From: Candidatus Doudnabacteria bacterium
GTDB taxonomy: Bacteria > Patescibacteriota > Doudnabacteria > UBA920 > O2-02-FULL-48-8
Assembly: GCA_016207695.1 (NCBI GenBank)
Contig: JACQPC010000041.1
Span: 1-10,390 of the forward strand
Direction of reading: 5' to 3'
Length of the DNA stretch: 10,390 bases
The position numbers and the translations under genes are program-made. The notes below the pieces were generated by a model that worked only from the letters and a program-made list of their open reading frames with translations, was not told the origin of the DNA and ran no database searches. This document shows positions 5,229 through 10,390 of this stretch, piece after piece. Numbering within the stretch: the first letter of the stretch is position 1; each line of letters starts with the position of its first letter.

Positions 5229-6476
5229 CTATGGCAAAAAACTTTTGAACCACTTTCGCAGTTTGTTGACCGTGTCGTTTTCCAAAACTTTTTTGGCAAA
5301 CTTATTGACTGTGCGGGAGGAACCTAATAAAAACTCATTGGCCCACAAAACCAGTCCCACAGCCGTGGCAAAAGACGGATCATCTACACGATCAATCACA
5401 GTGGAAACACTTCCCGGCAAGCCCACAGTCACCGGCAGGCGCAGCTGCTTTTTTGCCAGTTCCACAATCCCGGGCAAATGCGCCCCGCCGCCGGTCAAAA
5501 TCGCCCCTGCTGGCAGCTGGCCGTCGCGGCCCACAGCTTTTAACTCCTTATTGACCAAGTCAAAAATCTCCTCCAGCCTGGCTTCCACAATCTCCGCGAT
5601 GTGTTTGACTGATACCTTGCCCTCTTCCTGTTTGTCAATCTTGGTTAAATCAATCTCCGCATCTTTTTTAACCTCGTGAACCTCGGCCACCGCGTATTGC
5701 AGCTTGACTTTTTCCGCCGTATCCACCGAAGAACGCAGCCCGATAGCCAAGTCATTGGTAATGTGCATGGAGCCCACTGGCAAAATAGTGCTGGTGATAA
5801 GCTCTCCCTCCTCAAACACCACCAATCCGGTGGTGCCGCCACCCAAATCAATCACCGCCACCCCCAGCTCCTTCTGTTTTTTGGTTAGCACCGCCTGGGC
5901 GCAAGCCAAAGGAGCCAGCACCAAATCATCAATCTCAAGCCCGGCCTGCAGAATGCACTTAGTCAGATTCTTAATGAACGGCACCGAGGCCTGGATAATC
6001 AAACTGTCCACCTCAAGCCTAATGCCAGTCATGCCTACAGGATCCTTAATGCCTTTTTGGCCATCGACAGTAAAAGTTTTAGGAATCACATGCAGAATCT
6101 CTCGATTGGCGGGGATGGAAATCGCCTGGGACGCATCCACCACGCGGACCACGTCGTTTTCCGTGATCTCACCATCCGCTCGCGCCACCGCCACCACCCC
6201 GTGGCTTTCCACAGCCGAAATCTGGGCTCCGCCCACGGACACCACGGCGTGATCAATGGAAAGACCAGTCATGCGCTCGGCTTTCTCCAAGGCTTCAGTG
6301 ATTGATGACACTGCTTCGTCTATGTCAACTATCACTCCTCTTCTAATGCCCGACGCTTGGGCTTCACCAACACCAATAATGCTAGGGCTGCCCAGCTCTG
6401 ATTCCTGCTTGCCGACCACCACCCTGATCATGGAGGACCCGACATCAAGCCCGACAAAGATTTGTTCTTTAGCCAT
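5229..6476 (-). CDS. ftsA: Cell division protein FtsA
   Basis: FtsA is the actin-like ATPase that tethers FtsZ polymers to the membrane and recruits later division proteins. The 415-residue product has the phosphate-1 motif GLDVGSSMIRVVVG (9-22), the SHS2 (1C) subdomain region with GIRRGVIVDID and VVSVGGAQI, the second phosphate motif VIDLGGGTTGLVVF, and the adenosine motif ILTGGGAHLPGI. It ends in an amphipathic, membrane-targeting helix (VNKLRKWFKSFLP) after a linker. The start codon follows the yqeY stop by one base (TAAAATG), so it is tightly coupled to yqeY, and ftsZ follows after 14 bases. Its co-occurrence with an FtsZ carrying the C-terminal peptide is consistent. Confidence 0.97.
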   Translation of the reverse strand: MAKEQIFVGLDVGSSMIRVVVGKQESELGSPSIIGVGEAQASGIRRGVIVDIDEAVSSITEALEKAERMTGLSIDHAVVSVGGAQISAVESHGVVAVARADGEITENDVVRVVDASQAISIPANREILHVIPKTFTVDGQKGIKDPVGMTGIRLEVDSLIIQASVPFIKNLTKCILQAGLEIDDLVLAPLACAQAVLTKKQKELGVAVIDLGGGTTGLVVFEEGELITSTILPVGSMHITNDLAIGLRSSVDTAEKVKLQYAVAEVHEVKKDAEIDLTKIDKQEEGKVSVKHIAEIVEARLEEIFDLVNKELKAVGRDGQLPAGAILTGGGAHLPGIVELAKKQLRLPVTVGLPGSVSTVIDRVDDPSFATAVGLVLWANEFLLGSSRTVNKFAKKVLENDTVNKLRKWFKSFLP

Positions 6477-6477
6477 T

Positions 6478-6915
6478 TTATTTTAACTGTTCCTTGACGA
6501 TTTTAGACACTAAATTGCCTTCAGTGCTTCCTTTAGCGCGCGTCATCACTTCTTTCATGACTTTGCCGAAATCTTTTTGTGTGGCATTAAGCTGACTGAT
6601 CGTGTCTGCAACAATCTTACGAAGATCACCTTCGTCAATTTGAGCCGGAAGATATTTGACAAGCACTGCCATTTGGCCTTCTTCGTGCGCTACCAAATCG
6701 GTTCGGCCGCCCTTTTGAAAGCTTTCAATCGAGTCCTTGTGCTGCTTAACCTTTTTACGCACCACGTCCGTAACTTCTTCATCGGTCAGCTCTTTTCTTT
6801 TCTCTATCTGGACGTTTGTCAATTCAGCCTTGAGGTTGCGCAGAGCCGAAACCGCAATTTCATTTTTTTCTTTCAGCGCTGTTTTAAAATCCTGGTCGAT
6901 TTGTTCGAGTAACAT
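6478..6915 (-). CDS. YqeY/GatB-like protein
   Basis: The 145-residue product belongs to the YqeY family, a stand-alone relative of the C-terminal helical domain of GatB, the tRNA-binding part of the Asp/Glu-tRNA amidotransferase. Seen are SALRNLKAELTNVQIEKRKELTDEEV (about 23-48), the helical stretch around VVRKKVKQHKDSIESFQKGGR, the LVKYLPAQIDEGDL segment (85-98), and the C-terminal KDFGKVMKEVM...GNLVSKIVKEQL block. These are the family's typical landmarks, and the length is standard (about 150). The precise role is not established. It lies between rpsU (30-base gap) and ftsA (one-base gap). In many bacteria yqeY is found beside rpsU, so the neighbourhood supports the call. Confidence 0.93.
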   Translation of the reverse strand: MLLEQIDQDFKTALKEKNEIAVSALRNLKAELTNVQIEKRKELTDEEVTDVVRKKVKQHKDSIESFQKGGRTDLVAHEEGQMAVLVKYLPAQIDEGDLRKIVADTISQLNATQKDFGKVMKEVMTRAKGSTEGNLVSKIVKEQLK

Positions 6916-6945
6916 GTTATATTGCTTTGCCGCGAGCGGCTAGCC

Positions 6946-7188
6946 CTATCTGCGTTTAAACTTCGGTGGAGTAACCGGCAGTTTGCCCAACTTCTTAAGC
7001 TCTTCCCGTTTTTCTCGGTTCTCCGCTCTTCTCAAAGCATCCACGCGCAGCAAGTTGCGGGACTTGCCCGGCTCATAAAATCTAATTTTGCGGGCACGAA
7101 CTAAAACGCCGCTTTGCTGGATCTTTCGGTTAAAGCGGCGGAGCAGACTTTCGAACGATTCTCCGTCCTTCTTTTTCACTTCTACCAA
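6946..7188 (-). CDS. rpsU: Ribosomal protein bS21
   Basis: bS21 is a small, basic 30S subunit protein involved in start-site selection near the anti-Shine-Dalgarno end of 16S rRNA. The 80-residue product begins MVEVKKKDGESFESLLRRFN, the S21 pattern, continues with KIQQSGVLVRARKIRFYEPG, and ends in a basic tail (KREELKKLGKLPVTPPKFKRR). The chosen start is TTG (7188-7186): GAGGTGA (7196-7202) lies seven bases upstream, and the family N-terminus aligns from there. The nearest alternative is a GTG at codon 4. It is the first gene of rpsU-yqeY-ftsA-ftsZ-membrane protein, with a strong promoter just upstream (7223-7251). Confidence 0.95.
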   Translation of the reverse strand: MVEVKKKDGESFESLLRRFNRKIQQSGVLVRARKIRFYEPGKSRNLLRVDALRRAENREKREELKKLGKLPVTPPKFKRR

Positions 7189-7195
7189 ACTTTAT

Positions 7196-7202
7196 TCACC
7201 TC
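7196..7202 (-). promoter_or_regulatory. Ribosome-binding site for the TTG start of rpsU
   Basis: GAGGTGA on minus, seven bases before TTG at 7188-7186. It supports the TTG over the GTG three codons later. Confidence 0.75.
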
Positions 7203-7222
7203 TTTCTCTCTAAACTGCCTGG

Positions 7223-7251
7223 AGTGTAACATATTTGGAGCTTAGGGTCAA
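7223..7251 (-). promoter_or_regulatory. Promoter of the rpsU-yqeY-ftsA-ftsZ operon
   Basis: On minus, TTGACC (7251-7246), a 17-base spacer, then TACACT (7228-7223) with a TG one base upstream of the -10 hexamer (extended -10). Transcription would start near 7216, leaving a leader of about 28 bases that contains the rpsU ribosome-binding site. It lies between the HisRS-like stop and rpsU, so the operon is set apart from the genes upstream. Confidence 0.8.
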
Positions 7252-7256
7252 TGCGA

Positions 7257-7273
7257 GGACAGACAATCTGTCC
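7257..7273 (-). repeat. Perfect inverted repeat behind the HisRS-like gene
   Basis: ggacaga / tctgtcc, 7 bp with a 3-base loop, lies 9 bases past the HisRS-like stop and 5 bases before the -35 of the rpsU promoter. No T-tract follows, so it is a poor intrinsic terminator. It could be a Rho-type or processing hairpin, or an operator next to the promoter. Confidence 0.5.
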
Positions 7274-7282
7274 GAGCAATTA

Positions 7283-8557
7283 TTACTTGCCCAGGCGTTT
7301 CTTGACTTCTTCAATAATTCTAGAGGCTTCAAACAACTCCTGCATGCCAGAGCGGACATCCCGCAGAATGACGGTGCCATCCCGGGCTTCCTTCTGTCCA
7401 ATGATTAAGGCAATGCTGACTTTGTTTGACTCCGCCAGCTTAAGCTGGGTTTTGATTGAGCCGGGGCCGATGAACTCCGAGGCTACAATATTGTTGCTCC
7501 AAAGCTCGGAGAATAATTTCAAAGTCTTCTTGGCAGCCAAATCGCCCAACGGCACCAGATAGACATCAGCCTTATGCTGCTGGTTGACCCTAACCTCTGC
7601 TTCCTCAAAAGCTGACAAAATTGCCTCTATGGTCGCGCTAAAACCCAAGGCCTGGACAATCGGACCGGCCATACTCTGCAACAGATCGTCCGCATGGCAG
7701 CCTTGTCCAAGCACAACCTCGCCTTTTTCAGTGCTGCTTCTAATTTCGAATACGGTCTTGCGCGACCACGGCTTGCCAATGACTTTTTGATTCAAATTAT
7801 AGGGGATGGAGAGTTCATCCAACCCTTCCAAAACTTTGATAAAATGCTTGCGGCAGTTTTCGCACAAGTAATCAATCAGCACGGGAGCCTCGGTGGAAAC
7901 CGTACTGCACGACAAATTAGCGCAGGCCAGAATGTTTACAGGATTTCGCTCCAAGTCCTCCAAGCATTGTTCGCACAAATCATATTTCTTTTCCTTGTAA
8001 AACCCGCGCAAGACTTCCTGGTAAGCCGGCAGGCATTCCAGGCATCCGATATTGTTGATTTCCAAGCTGACGTTCTTAAGCTCCAGTTCGGTAAACAGCT
8101 TGAGGAGCATGTTGATCATCTGCGCATCGACAATTGGCGAAGTTTCGCCAAAAACCTGAAAGCCGAATTCATGGCTTTGCATGATCTGCCCGTTGCGGAT
8201 GAAAGCTATGGGAGAAACATAACACCACTTGCTGGATTTTTCTTTTTCAAAAAAACGATAATCAAGATACATCCGGGCCAAACCAAACAGGTTTAAGGGC
8301 TTGACAGCCAGCCGAGTGCCTTTAGTGTCGGCAAAAACAACCAATTCGCCGCCTGCCTGCTCCCAAGGCTTAAACAGCCTGGCATCTTCAACCAATGAGC
8401 AATCCACGCGCTGATAGCCAAAAGTCTGGGCAAGCTCAAAAAGCTTGTGCAGGAAAAAATCCCAGGTCCGATGCTGCTCCACAACCAAATCCAAGGTTCC
8501 GGGCAGTTTGGCTGGTGGCTTTTCGATCGCGGGTTGTGCTTTCTTTGGCCGCCCCAT
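7283..8557 (-). CDS. Histidyl-tRNA synthetase-like paralogue, catalytic residues missing
   Basis: The 424-residue protein has the HisRS fold order. A class II core comes first, then an insertion with paired cysteines typical of one HisRS group (CLEC 172-175, CEQC 195-198, CANLSC 212-217, CENC 232-235) and the ILIDYLC...CRKHF-like stretch. A C-terminal anticodon-binding domain follows (VYLVPLGDLAAK, SIKTQLKLAE, ALIIGQKE). However, signature active-site positions are changed: motif 2, normally FRYERPQxGRYRQF, reads YVSPIAFIRNGQIMQS (113-128); the RGLDYYxRTVFE motif reads IGKPWSRKTVFE (260-271); GGGRYD reads GQGCHAD; the motif 3 GxER is ATIEA. It is thus probably inactive as a synthetase and may act as a tRNA-binding regulator. 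HisZ is a less likely alternative because HisZ lacks the anticodon domain. The ATG at 8557 (GAAGAGA upstream) is preferred over an in-frame TTG at 8590. Confidence 0.8.
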   Translation of the reverse strand: MGRPKKAQPAIEKPPAKLPGTLDLVVEQHRTWDFFLHKLFELAQTFGYQRVDCSLVEDARLFKPWEQAGGELVVFADTKGTRLAVKPLNLFGLARMYLDYRFFEKEKSSKWCYVSPIAFIRNGQIMQSHEFGFQVFGETSPIVDAQMINMLLKLFTELELKNVSLEINNIGCLECLPAYQEVLRGFYKEKKYDLCEQCLEDLERNPVNILACANLSCSTVSTEAPVLIDYLCENCRKHFIKVLEGLDELSIPYNLNQKVIGKPWSRKTVFEIRSSTEKGEVVLGQGCHADDLLQSMAGPIVQALGFSATIEAILSAFEEAEVRVNQQHKADVYLVPLGDLAAKKTLKLFSELWSNNIVASEFIGPGSIKTQLKLAESNKVSIALIIGQKEARDGTVILRDVRSGMQELFEASRIIEEVKKRLGK

Positions 8558-8579
8558 ATGGTTCTCTTCAATTTGGATC

Positions 8580-8605
8580 TCCCCTCTCAAGGGGAGGGAG
8601 ATTCT
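8580..8605 (-). repeat. GC-rich hairpin between lepB and the HisRS-like gene
   Basis: On minus, a CTCCCC arm pairs with GGGGAG around a 6-base loop; a second register pairs ATCTCCC with GGGAGAT. No T-tract follows, so it is not an intrinsic terminator. It sits in the leader of the HisRS-like gene, 20-odd bases before the preferred ATG, and could affect its translation or processing of a lepB-HisRS-like transcript. Confidence 0.5.
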
Positions 8606-8617
8606 AATTTGTTAATA

Positions 8618-9232
8618 TCAATAACTGTATTCTGGCTGCTCAAACATCCCAAACTCCGTAAGCGGCAGAGCCCGCAAAAACACGCGCCCGACCATGTTTG
8701 GTCTTTGCAAAATGCCCCAATCGCGGGAGTCAGAAGAAGCCAGCCGGTTGTCGCCTAAGACAAAGTATTCATCTGGACCTAAGGTAATGGTTTTGCGCCC
8801 GCCGACTAAGTCTGCATTATGGGGGAAAGTCAGTCCCTGGTTAGATAGGTAAGGTTCCTGCAGCGTCACTCCTTCCGGATATTCCTCGTTATAAATCACA
8901 ACGCGGCCGCTGTCAATCTTCACTTTTTCCCCCGGCAGGCCGATAATTCTTTTGATGAAAAACTGCTTGCGGTCCTTGGGAAAATGCAGCACCACGACTT
9001 CCCCGCGCAAGGCATCCCGAAAGCGGTAGGAAGCCTCATCTATGATCAGATATTCGCCATTGGAATAATTCGGCTCCATAGATGAGCCAGAGACGATAAA
9101 GGGCTGGAACAAAAAATAGCGGATCGGCAGGATGATTGCCAGGGCGATTGCCACAACCTTGATAAAGTCCCAAAGAAACAACCCGATGCTCGCTAAACGA
9201 TTATTTTGAGAGTGACTTTCTTGATCTTCCAC
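8618..9232 (-). CDS. lepB: Signal peptidase I
   Basis: LepB cleaves signal peptides from exported proteins at the outer face of the membrane. The 204-residue product has one N-terminal membrane anchor (about residues 17-42, FLWDFIKVVAIALAIILPI), box B with the nucleophile in SGSSMEP (Ser51), and the general-base lysine in FFIKRIIGLPGE (Lys94). The C-terminal box GDNRLASSDSRDWG is followed by the GR strand. This is the usual size for Gram-positive-type S26A enzymes. The start is GTG (9232-9230) with AAAGGA six bases upstream (9239-9244). That ribosome-binding site begins one base after the CCA of the upstream tRNA remnant, so lepB is probably transcribed with the tRNA region. The HisRS-like gene follows after 60 bases. 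Confidence 0.96.
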   Translation of the reverse strand: MEDQESHSQNNRLASIGLFLWDFIKVVAIALAIILPIRYFLFQPFIVSGSSMEPNYSNGEYLIIDEASYRFRDALRGEVVVLHFPKDRKQFFIKRIIGLPGEKVKIDSGRVVIYNEEYPEGVTLQEPYLSNQGLTFPHNADLVGGRKTITLGPDEYFVLGDNRLASSDSRDWGILQRPNMVGRVFLRALPLTEFGMFEQPEYSY

Positions 9233-9245
9233 ACAAATTCCTTTC

Positions 9246-9290
9246 TGGTGGATCCGGATGGACTTGAACCATCGACCTTTCGGACCCGCC
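9246..9290 (-). pseudogene. 3' part of an interrupted tRNA
   Basis: On minus this is a clean tRNA 3' end: T-arm GATGG-TTCAAGT-CCATC (9273-9257), acceptor strand CGGATCC (9256-9250), discriminator A, and encoded CCA (9248-9246). Only about 30 bases separate it from the CCA of tRNA-Val upstream, too few for acceptor, D and anticodon arms. The seven-base acceptor strand is fully complementary to GGATCCG at 9715-9709, so the two look like the ends of one tRNA, now about 470 bases apart end to end. The anticodon cannot be read: CCGAA before the AGGTC-like variable loop has no partner. A different fold is possible, in which GGGTCCG (9287-9281) pairs with CGGATCC (one G·U) as a tRNA-like minihelix. 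Confidence 0.6.
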
Positions 9291-9303
9291 TACGTTACCA
9301 TTC

Positions 9304-9379
9304 TGGTGGGCAATGGTGGATTCGAACCACCGACTTCTGCAATGTGAATGCAGCGCTCTAACCGCTGAGCTAATTGCCC
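9304..9379 (-). tRNA. tRNA-Val(CAC)
   Basis: A complete cloverleaf of 76 bases including encoded CCA. Acceptor GGGCAAT pairs with ATTGCCC, the D-arm is GCTC-AGCGGTTA-GAGC, the anticodon arm is CTGCA-TTCACAT-TGCAG with anticodon CAC at 9346-9344, and the T-arm is GGTGG-TTCGAAT-CCACC. The discriminator is A. It starts six bases after the GIY-YIG stop codon. A weak TAGAAT (9395-9390) could be a private -10; otherwise it comes from processing of a longer transcript. It lies between the two separated ends of another tRNA. Confidence 0.95.
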
Positions 9380-9385
9380 CAAAAA

Positions 9386-9622
9386 CTAAATTCTATCTTT
9401 GAGAAACCTGCGACCAAAGCCAGTTTTAAAATACTTTTCTCTCTTTATAGCTTTTTCTTTACTCAGACAAGCCTCATAATAAACCAACTCCAAAGGTCTC
9501 CTATACTTAGTCGCTAGTACAAATCCGTCATTATGCTTTTTAACTCTGATTCTCAAATCAGACGTCCAGCCAATATATAACTTTAAATCTTTTAGACTTC
9601 GCAATACGTATGTGTAAAACAT
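9386..9622 (-). CDS. Small GIY-YIG nuclease domain protein (UvrC/URI type)
   Basis: The 78-residue product is a single GIY-YIG domain of the URI group. Seen are MFYTYVLRS (the GIY-like strand, residues 1-9), LYIGWT (YIG, 15-20), the arginine-rich DLRIRVKKHN helix with the catalytic Arg24 or Arg26, TKYRRPLELVYYEAC (38-52), and Glu62 in REKYFKTGFG, the usual metal-binding glutamate. The ATG at 9622 starts the conserved domain. The reading frame stays open to a TTG at 9664, but those 14 extra codons read through a palindromic insert and the D-arm of a broken tRNA, so they are unlikely to be native. Function is unknown; a nuclease role in repair or mobility is inferred. It lies inside the interrupted tRNA, directly before tRNA-Val. 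Confidence 0.85.
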   Translation of the reverse strand: MFYTYVLRSLKDLKLYIGWTSDLRIRVKKHNDGFVLATKYRRPLELVYYEACLSKEKAIKREKYFKTGFGRRFLKDRI

Positions 9623-9715
9623 ATATACGCGCTCTAACCCGCCCGCCATCGCAAGCCTGCTCAATGCTCAACTACTTGCTCAGGCGTTGCGGGCGGGCCG
9701 CTGAGCTACGGATCC
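9623..9715 (-). pseudogene. 5' part of an interrupted tRNA
   Basis: On minus it begins GGATCCG (acceptor, 9715-9709), TA, GCTC (D-stem, 9706-9703), AGCGG. After a 60-base palindromic insert it resumes TTA GAGC (9637-9631), completing a D-arm whose joined loop is identical to that of tRNA-Val. It then runs into the GIY-YIG start codon within nine bases, so the anticodon arm and 3' half are not here. A matching 3' end lies at 9246-9290. It has its own well-formed promoter (9738-9766). As it stands no standard mature tRNA can be built from it. Confidence 0.65.
9638..9697 (-). repeat. 60-bp palindromic insert in a tRNA D-loop
   Basis: The insert starts CCCGCCCGC (9697-9689) and ends GCGGGCGGG (9646-9638), perfect 9-bp terminal inverted repeats. 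A second register pairs CGCAA with TTGCG and GCCTG with CAGGC (one bulged C) further in, so the whole unit folds as a long hairpin. The loop carries TGAGCA three times. Removing it restores a normal 8-base D-loop. It resembles a REP- or MITE-like element in structure; no family is recognised. Confidence 0.65.
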
Positions 9716-9737
9716 TAAAATCGCAAATAGCCTTCTT

Positions 9738-9766
9738 ATTTTATCAGAGTAAGCATGGCAAATCAA
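9738..9766 (-). promoter_or_regulatory. Promoter in front of the interrupted tRNA
   Basis: On minus, TTGATT (9766-9761), a 17-base spacer, then TAAAAT (9743-9738) with a TG one base upstream (extended -10). Transcription would start near 9731, about 16 bases before the tRNA 5' end. It could drive the tRNA region and lepB together. It overlaps the proposed LCP promoter on the other strand. Confidence 0.65.
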
Positions 9767-9784
9767 CCCTAATTAAGTTATAAT
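9755..9784 (+). promoter_or_regulatory. Possible promoter of the LCP gene
   Basis: A perfect TATAAT (9779-9784) ends 13 bases before the ATG. A 4/6 -35 (ATGGCA, 9755-9760) lies 18 bases upstream. Transcription would begin near 9791, leaving a leader of about 7 bases and no room for a Shine-Dalgarno, which is indeed absent. Confidence 0.4.
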
Positions 9785-9797
9785 AATTGGGCAAAAT

Positions 9798-10390
9798 ATG
9801 AGAAGTTTCGATATCAATCAACCAAAGCATCCATCTCAAACCTATGAACGGCCGAAAAAAAAGCGCCGGCTGCTTAAGTTTTTAATCCTGCTGTTGATTC
9901 TTATAGGCATGGGCTGGGCCAGCAGCAGGCTGTTGTCCAAAGCCAATCAAATTTTCACCAACAAGGAGAATATTTTTATCCGCGCCGGCAAGCTGATTAT
10001 TGGCGCGGACAAGACGCTGGTTGGAGAAGATGAGGGGGTAGTCAATATTCTGCTGTTGGGCATGGGAGGGCCTGGGCATGATGGGCCACTGCTGACTGAC
10101 ACCATGATTGTGGCCAGCATCAGCGTTAAAACAAACGAAGTGGTTCTAATTTCGATCCCGCGTGATTTTGTTGTTGCGCTCGCCAACCAAGGTTTTCGAA
10201 AAATCAATTCCGCCTATGCTTACGCTGAATTAGCCGAGCCGGGTAGCGGCGGGATAGTGGCGGCAGCTGCTGTTGAAAAAATCACAGGCCTGACTATTCC
10301 ATATTACGCTTCAATAGATTTCAAGGGCTTTGTTAAAGCCGTGGATCACGTGGGCGGAATCGATGTCACAATTGACCGTACTTTTACCGA
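9798..10390 (+). CDS. LCP (LytR-CpsA-Psr) family protein, 5' part
   Basis: The frame runs from ATG at 9798 to the window end with no stop: 197 codons, so the gene is cut by the edge. The product has a short basic cytoplasmic start (PKKKRRLLK), one membrane helix (about residues 25-45), then an extracellular LCP domain: NILLLGMGGPGHDGPLLTDT (83-102), MIVASIS, the SIPRDFVV strand (119-126) with the conserved Arg-Asp, the FRKINSAYAYA helix (133-143), and DFKGFVKAVDHVGGIDV (174-190). LCP proteins transfer undecaprenyl-linked glycopolymers onto the cell wall or other acceptors. Which polymer is used here cannot be told. It is the only clear plus-strand gene and is divergent from the tRNA/lepB region. 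No Shine-Dalgarno is seen. Confidence 0.93.
   Translation, partial: MRSFDINQPKHPSQTYERPKKKRRLLKFLILLLILIGMGWASSRLLSKANQIFTNKENIFIRAGKLIIGADKTLVGEDEGVVNILLLGMGGPGHDGPLLTDTMIVASISVKTNEVVLISIPRDFVVALANQGFRKINSAYAYAELAEPGSGGIVAAAAVEKITGLTIPYYASIDFKGFVKAVDHVGGIDVTIDRTFT

Noticed and set aside
7283..8557. Calling this gene hisS, or hisZ
   Set aside because: The catalytic motifs of HisRS are not present, and HisZ lacks the anticodon-binding domain seen here. The safer name is a HisRS-like paralogue.
9246..9290. tmRNA 3' end
   Set aside because: A T-arm plus CCA would fit, but the matching 5' end has a normal D-arm and there is no tag-peptide reading frame or pseudoknot region between.
9623..9664. 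TTG start at 9664 for the GIY-YIG gene
   Set aside because: The added codons read through the palindrome and tRNA D-arm, and the family domain starts at the ATG at 9622.
9304..9697. Group I intron with a GIY-YIG homing nuclease in a tRNA anticodon loop
   Set aside because: The junctions do not join into an anticodon arm (CGTAT on one side, CCGAA on the other do not pair), the insert includes a whole tRNA-Val, and I see no group I core elements. The first insert is in the D-loop, not the anticodon loop.
9947..10207. 86-codon minus-strand frame at the right end
   Set aside because: Antisense to the LCP gene, whose motifs clearly define the coding strand.
1..10390. CRISPR array, insertion sequence or prophage
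   Set aside because: No spaced direct repeats, transposase, integrase or phage genes are visible in any frame.

Overview
The window looks like a chromosomal segment of a Candidatus Patescibacteria (CPR) bacterium, probably of the Parcubacteria side. The grounds are inference from gene content and style: compact single-domain genes, an rpsU-yqeY-ftsA-ftsZ cluster, a stand-alone UvrC-type GIY-YIG nuclease next to tRNA genes, a CphA-like ATP-grasp protein without its Mur-ligase half, and a degenerate HisRS paralogue. TGA is used as a stop (lepB and the 69-codon membrane gene), so the TGA-to-Gly code of Gracilibacteria is unlikely. Almost everything is on the minus strand; only an LCP-family gene at the right edge is clearly on plus.

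Left to right: nrdR (28-471) has a long leader and a promoter 170-195 bases upstream that carries NrdR-box-like palindromes. The 472-994 gap also holds a plus-strand promoter aimed at a hairpin, a possible small RNA. A CphA-like ATP-grasp gene follows (995-2185), then a GC-rich pyrE-like/pyrF pair (2278-3788) bracketed by hairpin terminators, which looks like an acquired two-gene pyrimidine cassette. Next comes a tight operon read right to left: rpsU (7188) - yqeY - ftsA - ftsZ - small two-helix membrane protein (ending 3881), with a strong promoter at 7223-7251 and a clear terminator at 3871-3891. Upstream of it are a HisRS-like gene that has lost the catalytic signature residues (7283-8557) and lepB (8618-9232). 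The tRNA region 9246-9715 has an intact tRNA-Val(CAC), a GIY-YIG nuclease gene, and the two separated ends of another tRNA whose acceptor strands are perfectly complementary. From 9798 an LCP (LytR-CpsA-Psr) gene runs off the window on the plus strand.

Functionally the window combines dNTP-synthesis control (NrdR), UMP synthesis (PyrE-like, PyrF), translation (S21, YqeY, tRNAs, HisRS-like), division (FtsA/FtsZ) and envelope work (signal peptidase, LCP protein). The items most worth a second look are the interrupted tRNA with its 60-bp palindromic D-loop insert, the HisRS pseudo-enzyme, the candidate small RNA, the pyr cassette with its odd PRPP loop, and -10 hexamers placed so close to ftsZ and the ATP-grasp gene that leaderless mRNAs are predicted.
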